NCBI GenBank assembly: GCA_013286385.1
Contig: JABDFU010000008.1
Location: 12,625-60,621, forward strand
DNA from: Bacteroidota bacterium
GTDB lineage: Bacteria > Bacteroidota > Bacteroidia > JABDFU01
Direction: 5' to 3'
Length of the DNA stretch: 47,997 nt
The notes under the pieces: model-generated
The model's database searches: none
Told to the model about the DNA's origin: nothing
What the model saw: the letters and a program-made list of their open reading frames with translations, nothing else
Shown here: positions 42,330 through 47,997 of the stretch, piece after piece
Numbering within the stretch: the stretch's first letter is position 1
Layout of the letters: the number at the start of each line of letters is the position of its first letter
Position numbers and translations under genes: made by a program

Positions 42330-42581
42330 ATGAAAAAGTCCCTTAGTATTTTAGCTTTTGCAGGCTTGCTTGCAATCGTTGCATGTGGTCCAGGCGAAGA
42401 TGAAAAGAAGGCTATGGACAAGAAAAAAGCAGATTCCACTGCTATGGCTGACTCGGTTCAAAAAGCTTCCATGGCAAATGCTGCAAAAGCAAAGATGGAT
42501 TCTGCAAGCACAGCCGACAAAGCAAAGACTGATTCAACAGCTGCTGCCGGAGACCTGAAAAAAGACGAAAAGAAAAAATAA
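42330..42581 (+). CDS. Small Lys/Ala/Asp-rich lipoprotein 2
   Basis: The 83-residue paralogue of lipoprotein 1 has the same plan: MKKSLSILAFAGLLAIVACGPG with a lipobox Cys19, then charged Ala-rich segments containing the KAKxDS(A/T) unit, and a terminal EKKK. Identity to its paralogue is clearest in the signal peptide (VACGP) and in the repeated Asp-Ser spacing; the body is shuffled. It has its own -7 element and a strong terminator. It converges on a FeoB-associated gene across that terminator. Confidence 0.85.
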   Translation: MKKSLSILAFAGLLAIVACGPGEDEKKAMDKKKADSTAMADSVQKASMANAAKAKMDSASTADKAKTDSTAAAGDLKKDEKKK

Positions 42582-42599
42582 TTTTTTTCGGCTGAAAAC

Positions 42600-42758
42600 C
42601 TAAAAAGGGTCTTGACTTTCAAGACCCTTTTTTGTGTCCTCACATGACCCGCAACCCTTCGTGCAGCTTTTCTTTTTGCGGAAATTAAAATAGCGCAGCC
42701 CGATGTATAGGCAGGCGGCCGCGAATATCAGGTAAACTGCCAGATGTTCAATTTTCAT
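42600..42758 (-). CDS. FeoB-associated Cys-rich membrane peptide
   Basis: Taking the ATG at 42758 gives 52 residues: one transmembrane helix (HLAVYLIFAAACLYIGLRYF), a basic stop (RKKK) and a Cys cluster, CTKGCGSC. This is the layout of the small FeoB-associated Cys-rich family thought to assist ferrous iron uptake. No feoA or feoB is visible here, so the label rests on motif only. Its C-terminal residues (KGLESQDPF) are encoded by the terminator stem. It diverges from the E1 gene with a gap of 25 bases. Confidence 0.75.
   Translation of the reverse strand: MKIEHLAVYLIFAAACLYIGLRYFNFRKKKSCTKGCGSCEDTKKGLESQDPF
42602..42632. terminator. Bidirectional terminator overlapping the end of the convergent gene
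   Basis: GGGTCTTGA/TCAAGACCC form a perfect nine-base stem with a three-base loop, extended by A5 on one side and T5 on the other. It can therefore end transcription from both strands. It lies inside the last codons of the minus-strand gene. Confidence 0.9.
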
Positions 42759-42783
42759 TAAGCAATTTACTAAATTTACCGGC

Positions 42784-44763
42784 ATGCAATTCAACAGAGG
42801 GACCCATTCTGAAAAAATCCTGCTGGATCTCTATAAAGCTCTGCTGAAACCCAGGATGGTCGAGGAGAAGATGCTCTTATTGCTTCGTCAGGGCCGGATT
42901 GCAAAATGGTTTTCGGGAATCGGTCAGGAGGCTGGCTCGGTGGGCATTACAATGGCGTTTGAAAAGGACGATTGGTTGTTGCCCATGCACCGAAATTTGG
43001 GTGTTTTTACCTCCAGAAACATTCCGCTCAACAGGCTGTTTTCTCAATTTCAGGGGAAACCTTCGGGATTTACCAAAGGAAGGGATCGTTCGTTTCACTT
43101 CGGTACCCTGGATTATAAAATCATTGGAATGATTTCTCACCTGGGACCTCAGATGGGGATAGCAGACGGAATAGCTCTGGCCAACCTGTTGAAAAAAAAC
43201 AAAAACATCACCGCTGTATTTACCGGTGATGGTGGTGCCAGCGAAGGGGATTTTCATGAAAGCATTAACGTTGCGGCAGTCTGGGATCTTCCGGTACTTT
43301 TTGTGGTCGAAAACAATGGTTACGGTTTGTCCACCCCATCCGGCGAACAATTCAGATGCAGGCAATTCGTTGATAAAGCTATAGGCTACGGCATTGAAGC
43401 TGTTCAGCTGGACGGGAATAATGTTCTGGAAGTGTACAACGGTATCCGTAAATTAGTTGAGTCCCTTCGGGAAAGTCCACGTCCGGTGTTGGTTGAATTG
43501 CTCACTTTTCGTATGCGCGGACATGAGGAAGCCTCAGGAACCAAATACGTACCGCCGGCATTGCTGCAGGCCTGGGGTAAAAAAGATCCCGTACTTACCT
43601 ATCAGCAATTTCTGCTGGACGAAAAGATTCTTGATGAGGAAAAAATTTCGGTCTTCAGTAAGGAAATTAAAACAGAAATTGAAAGCGCCTGGGAACTAAG
43701 CTTTGCTGAAAAGCTACCTTTGCCGGATTCTGAGCTTGAACAAAGTGATATGTATGCGGCTTTTGCAAATAGTCCACAACAGCCGGCATCTGACGGGAAG
43801 AGCAGTAAGCGACTGGTGGATGCGATTTCAGACGGGTTGAATCAGGCCATGGAAAAGCATTCCAACCTGGTACTGATGGGGCAGGATATTGCCGGTTACG
43901 GAGGGGTCTTTAAAGTGACGGAAGGACTTCTGGAAAGGTTTGGAAAAGAAAGGGTGCGGAATACACCCTTGTGCGAATCAGCCATAATCGGAGCCGGATT
44001 TGGCCTCTCGATCAATGGTTACAAGGCCATGGTCGAAATGCAATTTGCCGATTTTGTGACAGAAGGTATGACGCAGATTGTAAACAACCTTGCCAAATCG
44101 CATTACCGCTGGGGGCAACCTGCCGATGTCGTTATACGCATGCCCACAGGGGCAGGAGTAGGAGCAGGTCCATTTCACTCACAGAGTAACGAAGCCTGGT
44201 TTTTTCATACCCCCGGATTAAAAGTGATATACCCGGCCTTTCCGTACGATGCCAAGGGACTTTTGCTGGCGGCTTTTGAAGACAGCAACCCGGTTTTGTT
44301 TTTTGAGCATAAAGCGCTTTACCGGAGCATTACCCAGGATGTGCCTGAGGACTATTATACGCTGGAACTGGGAAAGGCCAGTCTGCTCAGGGAGGGGACG
44401 TCAGTAAGCATCATCTCTTACGGATTGGGAGTGCATTGGGCGATGGAAATATTGGATAAACACCCCGAAATTTCTGCTGACTTAATTGATCTTCGCTGTC
44501 TTGCGCCTTTAGACATAGACTGTATTCAGCGGTCGGTAAAAAAAACCGGCCGCGCTCTGATTTTACACGAAGATACGCTTACGGGCGGGATCGGAGGGGA
44601 GCTGTCTGCACTGATCACGGAGAACTGTTTTGAATACCTGGATGCACCCGTAACCCGCTGCGCAAGCCTGGACACGGCTGTACCGATGAACGCCGATCTG
44701 GAGAAGAGTTTTTTGCCGAAGGACCGGTTTGAAAAAAAGCTTCTGGAAATCATCCGGTACTGA
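42784..44763 (+). CDS. 2-oxoacid (branched-chain) dehydrogenase E1, fused alpha and beta subunits
   Basis: The 659-residue product joins a complete E1 alpha domain (about 1-320) to a complete E1 beta domain (about 340-659). In alpha, GQEAGSVG, the TPP-binding GDGGASEGDFHE (148-159) and ENNGYG (176-181) are intact. In beta, GQDIAGYGG, GPFHSQSNEAWFFHTPGL and the Arg-binding RMPTGAGVGAG region are present. It decarboxylates branched-chain 2-oxoacids (or pyruvate) and acylates the lipoyl domain of E2. Fused E1 forms are common in Bacteroidota. E2 and E3 genes are not in the window. It is followed two bases later by nth. Confidence 0.93.
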   Translation: MQFNRGTHSEKILLDLYKALLKPRMVEEKMLLLLRQGRIAKWFSGIGQEAGSVGITMAFEKDDWLLPMHRNLGVFTSRNIPLNRLFSQFQGKPSGFTKGRDRSFHFGTLDYKIIGMISHLGPQMGIADGIALANLLKKNKNITAVFTGDGGASEGDFHESINVAAVWDLPVLFVVENNGYGLSTPSGEQFRCRQFVDKAIGYGIEAVQLDGNNVLEVYNGIRKLVESLRESPRPVLVELLTFRMRGHEEASGTKYVPPALLQAWGKKDPVLTYQQFLLDEKILDEEKISVFSKEIKTEIESAWELSFAEKLPLPDSELEQSDMYAAFANSPQQPASDGKSSKRLVDAISDGLNQAMEKHSNLVLMGQDIAGYGGVFKVTEGLLERFGKERVRNTPLCESAIIGAGFGLSINGYKAMVEMQFADFVTEGMTQIVNNLAKSHYRWGQPADVVIRMPTGAGVGAGPFHSQSNEAWFFHTPGLKVIYPAFPYDAKGLLLAAFEDSNPVLFFEHKALYRSITQDVPEDYYTLELGKASLLREGTSVSIISYGLGVHWAMEILDKHPEISADLIDLRCLAPLDIDCIQRSVKKTGRALILHEDTLTGGIGGELSALITENCFEYLDAPVTRCASLDTAVPMNADLEKSFLPKDRFEKKLLEIIRY

Positions 44764-44765
44764 TT

Positions 44766-45413
44766 ATGACAATCAAAGAGCGATATGAGGCTGTACTTGG
44801 CTGGTTTCAGAAAAACCAGCCCCTTGCAAAAACGGAGTTAACGTATTCTGATCCCTACGAGCTTCTGGTAGCCGTTATCTTATCTGCCCAATGTACTGAC
44901 AAGCGGGTAAATATGGTTACTCCGGCGCTGTTCCAAGCCTTTCCGGCTGCTGAAGTAATGGCAGCAGCCTCTTCTGATGAGATCTTGCACTATATCAAAA
45001 GCGTCAACTACCCCAATAGCAAAGCCAAACACCTGGTCGGTATGGCTCATATGCTGGTGAATGAGTTCAAGGGGATTGTCCCCAGCGACATCGAATTGCT
45101 CCAGAAGTTACCCGGCGTGGGGCGCAAGACTGCCAATGTTATCGCTTCGGTTGTTTATGATAAACCTGCACTGGCGGTTGACACGCATGTTTTTCGGGTC
45201 TCGGCCCGGCTGGGATTGACCGTTAACGCAACAACTCCGCTGGAAACAGAACGCCAGCTGCTCCGGCACATTCCTGAAAATCTCAGAGCTATCGCCCATC
45301 ACTGGCTTATTTTGCACGGACGCTACATTTGCCTTGCACGTCAGCCCAAATGCAGCGCCTGTGGACTGGCTGAGTATTGTAAGTTTTTCAGGGCCCTACA
45401 AAAAAAACGTTGA
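44766..45413 (+). CDS. nth: Endonuclease III (DNA glycosylase/AP lyase)
   Basis: The 215-residue enzyme has the helix-hairpin-helix LPGVGRKTANV (115-125) with catalytic Lys121 and Asp139 (AVDTH). The 4Fe-4S ligands Cys189, Cys196, Cys199 and Cys205 have the canonical C-x6-C-x2-C-x5-C spacing. It removes oxidised pyrimidines and nicks the abasic site in base excision repair. It starts two bases after the E1 stop, so is probably co-transcribed, and its last 26 bases overlap the end of the convergent DUF2279 gene. Confidence 0.97.
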   Translation: MTIKERYEAVLGWFQKNQPLAKTELTYSDPYELLVAVILSAQCTDKRVNMVTPALFQAFPAAEVMAAASSDEILHYIKSVNYPNSKAKHLVGMAHMLVNEFKGIVPSDIELLQKLPGVGRKTANVIASVVYDKPALAVDTHVFRVSARLGLTVNATTPLETERQLLRHIPENLRAIAHHWLILHGRYICLARQPKCSACGLAEYCKFFRALQKKR

Positions 45414-46323
45414 ACCTGGTTTTGTGTTTCGGACTGAATTCGATGGAAGGAGAAGGTATCTTGAAACAGTTGATGAGTTGAAATGCTGGGGGAAGAGCGG
45501 GGATGTTGGTTGGTATCCTTGTAAAATCGACATCCGCTCCGATGAACCATCTGCGGCGCCGTTCAAATTTAATTTCTTTTCCGTATTTGTCTTTCAGTTC
45601 GGGATTCTCCCTTGCTCCGAGAAGTCCTGAAACACTTTGTCCGGCAGCTATGTCGAGCCATTTCGGGAAATCCTTTCCCACCGGAAGTACGGAGGCAATA
45701 TTGCAGGACAGCCAGATCTGCTGTCCGTTGTAATCCTTCAGGAGCTGCTGGGCGGTATTCTCACCCAGGAGGTCAGGGCGGTATTCTGAATAAATGCTTC
45801 TGTTCCAGCCGATTTTAAGAGAAAATTTTTGTTCCCCGTACCCCAATTGCTGTCCTGCAAACAGGGCACTTCCGGCCACGTTGGCGGCCATATCACCCCA
45901 GGAAAATCCCCAGGCATCCGAAAATCCGTCAAATACTTCGATGCTGGTCAGAAACAGCATTGCCACAGAAGCGCCTCCCCAGCTGGCCTGGCTGTTGCTT
46001 TTTCCCGACCAGCGGAAAAGGCTGTAGCATCCGTAGGCTACGTTGTAGGCGGTGGTCGCATGGCCCAGTTTATCCATCTGAAACCATTCTCCGTTGTCAT
46101 TAAAAAAATGGAATTTCGATTTCGGAAATTTTTTGTACCAGGTCTGATACAACAAGGTCATGGATACTGAATAAGCCAGCCCTGTCCCGATTAACACTCC
46201 GGAATATCTTGTTTTATTATAGGTTGCGGAGGACTCCAGGAATGCGTTGAACGGGGTCTGGGCCTGAATGGAATGGAGGGAAAGGTTTGCACAGACGATC
46301 AGCACCAGTAAAAACGGCTTCAT
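45388..46323 (-). CDS. DUF2279 family protein
   Basis: The ATG at 46323 gives 311 residues with a signal peptide (MKPFLLVLIVCANLSLHSIQAQ). Family features are MDKLGHATTAYNVAY and SIEVFDGFSDAWGFSWGDMAANVAGS, alternating with membrane-like segments. These resemble a VanZ-like or outer-membrane-associated core, but the activity is unknown. The conserved His and Asp in these stretches are the most likely functional residues. The 3' end overlaps nth by 26 bases on the opposite strand. A divergent lipoprotein gene starts 62 bases upstream. Confidence 0.82.
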   Translation of the reverse strand: MKPFLLVLIVCANLSLHSIQAQTPFNAFLESSATYNKTRYSGVLIGTGLAYSVSMTLLYQTWYKKFPKSKFHFFNDNGEWFQMDKLGHATTAYNVAYGCYSLFRWSGKSNSQASWGGASVAMLFLTSIEVFDGFSDAWGFSWGDMAANVAGSALFAGQQLGYGEQKFSLKIGWNRSIYSEYRPDLLGENTAQQLLKDYNGQQIWLSCNIASVLPVGKDFPKWLDIAAGQSVSGLLGARENPELKDKYGKEIKFERRRRWFIGADVDFTRIPTNIPALPPAFQLINCFKIPSPSIEFSPKHKTRFNVFFVGP

Positions 46324-46354
46324 TGTCAAATGTGCAAATTTTAATTTATATTTA
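46323..46354 (+). promoter_or_regulatory. Probable promoter of the 46386 lipoprotein
   Basis: TTG (46323-46325), a 21-base spacer and TATATTTA (46347-46354) differ from consensus only in the last base. The start would be near 46361, before the ATG at 46386. Confidence 0.5.
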
Positions 46355-46385
46355 CTAGGTGAAACAGTCCTATACCCGGTTTACC

Positions 46386-47231
46386 ATGAAAAAGGGTTTG
46401 CGTTTTTTAGTCTTTGCCTGCATGCTTTTTGGCTCAGTATTTTATTCCTGCAAAAAGCCAGCCGTTGACACAGAAACAGCCTCGAGCACCGACAATGCAG
46501 TTGCAGAGGCCGAATTTACAGCCGTTGTGCCGTCTACCAATTCAAGAGCAGTTTCAACCAAAGGGATTAGCGGTAGTAAGCTGGCCAGTGCAAATGGCCC
46601 CTATATCTACATTGACTCAGCCATTGCCGGATCCCTCTGGCCCCGCAGAATCTGGTTTGATTTTGACAGGGACGCTACCGGAAGTCCGCTTCCAAGCGGG
46701 ACTTTGGATATTGACGGACGTACCCGTAAAGGAAGACTGTCTATGCTGTTGAGTTCGGCATGGGTAAGCTTTTATCCTTCTAAACTGAAAATTGACAGTT
46801 TTGTTAATTACTCCTCCAACGGTGCTGCGTACAGTGCTGATTCAATTGTTATTTCAAAGAATGACAGCGTTCTTACCTGCACTGTAAACAACGGAATTTG
46901 CGTTTATTCAGGGGCAACACTGAAGTGGTCGTGTCAACGCACATTTACTTTCTTTAATTCAGGAAAACTCAATGAATTTGTTCAGGTGACCGGCAGTGCC
47001 AACGGAGTTAGCAGTGCTAACTTAAGCTATACTTCCGTGATCAGGACTGCCCTGATAAAATACAAGACCTGCCCCTGGATCTGCAGCGGAACTGTCGCCA
47101 TTAGCCCCAGCGGATTGTCCCAACGGATTATTGATTATTCGGTTAATTCAGGCGGAGCCCATACCGGCGACTGCGACAATTACGTCTCTCTTACCATGAA
47201 TGGAAGTACTTTTATCTTCCAGACCGATTAA
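46386..47231 (+). CDS. Putative lipoprotein of unknown function
   Basis: I choose the ATG at 46386 (281 residues), since it gives a standard lipoprotein signal (MKKGLRFLVFACMLFGSVFYSC) and lies past the predicted transcription start. After the lipidated Cys comes an Ala/Thr/Ser-rich linker of about 45 residues. A beta-rich domain then follows, including IYIDSAIAGSLWPRRIWFDFD and repeated GTLDIDGRTRKGRLSMLLSS. Four to five Cys residues near the C-terminus (KTCPWICSG, GDCDNY) may form disulfides. I do not recognise a named family. It is monocistronic as far as can be seen. Confidence 0.75.
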   Translation: MKKGLRFLVFACMLFGSVFYSCKKPAVDTETASSTDNAVAEAEFTAVVPSTNSRAVSTKGISGSKLASANGPYIYIDSAIAGSLWPRRIWFDFDRDATGSPLPSGTLDIDGRTRKGRLSMLLSSAWVSFYPSKLKIDSFVNYSSNGAAYSADSIVISKNDSVLTCTVNNGICVYSGATLKWSCQRTFTFFNSGKLNEFVQVTGSANGVSSANLSYTSVIRTALIKYKTCPWICSGTVAISPSGLSQRIIDYSVNSGGAHTGDCDNYVSLTMNGSTFIFQTD

Positions 47232-47243
47232 ACTGATTTTTTA

Positions 47244-47273
47244 TTGTTTTTTATCCAACCTTTTATATATTTG
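47244..47273 (+). promoter_or_regulatory. Bacteroidota-type promoter of the siaB-siaC pair
   Basis: TTG (47244-47246), 19 bases and TATATTTG (47266-47273) match the consensus. The transcript would begin near 47280, about 23 bases before the ATG. Confidence 0.7.
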
Positions 47274-47302
47274 TCGCATTGTTTTAGCAAAGCATTGGTG
47301 CT

Positions 47303-47854
47303 ATGATGTTAGATATCTATGATTTTTACAACCGGATGGAGCGTAATAATATTATGCTCTCATTCAAAGGGGATATCACATCAGAATTGCTGACCTCGAT
47401 TTTGCAGATTATGGAGTCAAAGCTCGATAACATGCAGGAGGAACCCAAGATTAAGAAGAAAGTTTACAATGTTCTGGTCGAATGTCTGCAAAATCTGTAC
47501 CACCATATGGACGAGCAGCAAACAACGGATAACAGCAACCGCATCAGAGCGGCTATTTTCATGATAGGCAAGGTGGACAGTCAGTACAATATCATTACCG
47601 GAAACTATATACAGAATCCGAATGTGGCTTCTTTAAAAGCCAGGCTGGACCATATCAATACCCTTTCAAAGGAAGAGTTGAAAGATTATTACAAGCAGGT
47701 ACTCGACAACGGCATGATGTCGGATAAAGGTGGGGGAGGACTGGGAATGATTGATATTGCCCGGAAAACGGGACAAAAACTGAATTATAACTTTATGCCG
47801 GTTGATGAGGCCTTATCATTTTTTACATTGAACATTAAAATCGCACAATCATAA
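47303..47854 (+). CDS. SiaB-family protein kinase (DUF6272)
   Basis: The 183-residue cytoplasmic protein has a compact HATPase-like layout. An N-box-like VECLQNLYHH (Glu60, Asn64, His67/68) would bind Mg-ATP, and GGGGLGMIDIARKTG (143-157) forms the G-box lid. The first 40 residues hold a FKGDITSELLTSIL segment typical of this family. In Pseudomonas, SiaB phosphorylates SiaC, which otherwise activates the diguanylate cyclase SiaD, and the PP2C phosphatase SiaA reverses this. The next gene encodes the SiaC partner, four bases downstream. Two tandem ATGs (47303, 47306) are both possible. Confidence 0.88.
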   Translation: MMLDIYDFYNRMERNNIMLSFKGDITSELLTSILQIMESKLDNMQEEPKIKKKVYNVLVECLQNLYHHMDEQQTTDNSNRIRAAIFMIGKVDSQYNIITGNYIQNPNVASLKARLDHINTLSKEELKDYYKQVLDNGMMSDKGGGGLGMIDIARKTGQKLNYNFMPVDEALSFFTLNIKIAQS

Positions 47855-47858
47855 CATT

Positions 47859-47997
47859 ATGGAAAAAATAGCCATTGAAGGAAGCCCAAAGACACCAACC
47901 ATTAACTTTGACACAGACAAAGGTTTTTTGGAAATTAAGGGCAGGTCGATACCAGAAAATTCGATTGAATTTTATAAGCCTCTTGTAGATTCTCTCG
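47859..47997 (+). CDS. SiaC-family regulatory phosphoprotein (DUF1987), N-terminal part
   Basis: Only the first 46 codons are in the window; the frame runs off the right edge. The start MEKIAIEGSPKTPTINFD, followed by GFLEIKGRSIPENSIEFYKP, is the hallmark N-terminus of DUF1987/SiaC. The phospho-acceptor Thr, in the family's later part, is outside the window. Short spacing to the SiaB-like gene makes the pair one transcript. Confidence 0.9.
   Translation, partial: MEKIAIEGSPKTPTINFDTDKGFLEIKGRSIPENSIEFYKPLVDSL

Overview
The window comes from a member of the Bacteroidota. The evidence is a giant surface protein with a type IX secretion C-terminal sorting domain, promoters of the TTTG-N18/19-TAnnTTTG type, a fused alpha/beta E1 2-oxoacid dehydrogenase, BshA (bacillithiol), a DUF2279 protein, a SUI1-like factor and a SiaB/SiaC pair. 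Gene density is very high. No gene-free stretch reaches 300 bases, and I see no rRNA, tRNA, CRISPR array, insertion sequence or prophage.

Layout. (1) 1-4868, plus strand: the 3' part of a huge Thr/Ser/Asn-rich adhesin built from tandem repeats of about 276 residues. (2) 9914-4869, minus strand: a three-gene envelope cassette behind a near-consensus promoter. It holds two paralogous outer-membrane barrel proteins with thrombospondin type 3 calcium repeats, flanking a Pro/Thr-linker protein. Two of the three carry a C-terminal SPOR-like repeat. (3) 24250-10070, minus strand: a tightly spaced run of ten genes. In transcription order these are a sodium/solute symporter, asparagine synthase, a GT4 glycosyltransferase, a Wza-like export lipoprotein, a Wzc-like tyrosine kinase with a (Tyr-Gly)n tail, RfbC, a WecA-like phosphoglycosyl transferase, a membrane-anchored lytic transglycosylase, UvrA and a LOG-family protein. 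The first eight look like exopolysaccharide and cell-wall functions. (4) 24322-24912: a lone His/Tyr-rich secreted protein.

(5) 32898-24968, minus strand: MutL (TTG start), two different rhomboid proteases, an endonuclease/exonuclease/phosphatase-fold protein, MtaB, a divergent Lgt-like protein and an inositol-monophosphatase-family enzyme. (6) 33050-37200, plus strand: a secreted GH3 (NagZ-like) plus serine-beta-lactamase fusion, then BshA. (7) 40109-37206, minus strand: an LptF/LptG permease (TTG start), a GT39-like membrane glycosyltransferase and a SUI1-like protein, all with overlapping ends. (8) 40215-42758: two paralogous small Lys/Ala/Asp-rich lipoproteins, each with its own promoter and terminator, around a TMTC-like membrane protein, and then a FeoB-associated Cys-rich peptide. 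(9) 42784-45413: fused E1 and endonuclease III. (10) 46323-47997: a DUF2279 protein, an orphan lipoprotein, and a SiaB-like kinase followed by the start of SiaC.

The genes most likely to repay further work are the three-gene barrel/TSP3/SPOR cassette, the repeat adhesin next to it, the lipoprotein pair, the non-canonical Lgt-like protein and the Tyr-Gly tail of the Wzc homologue. All functional statements rest on motif reading by eye; no database search was possible.
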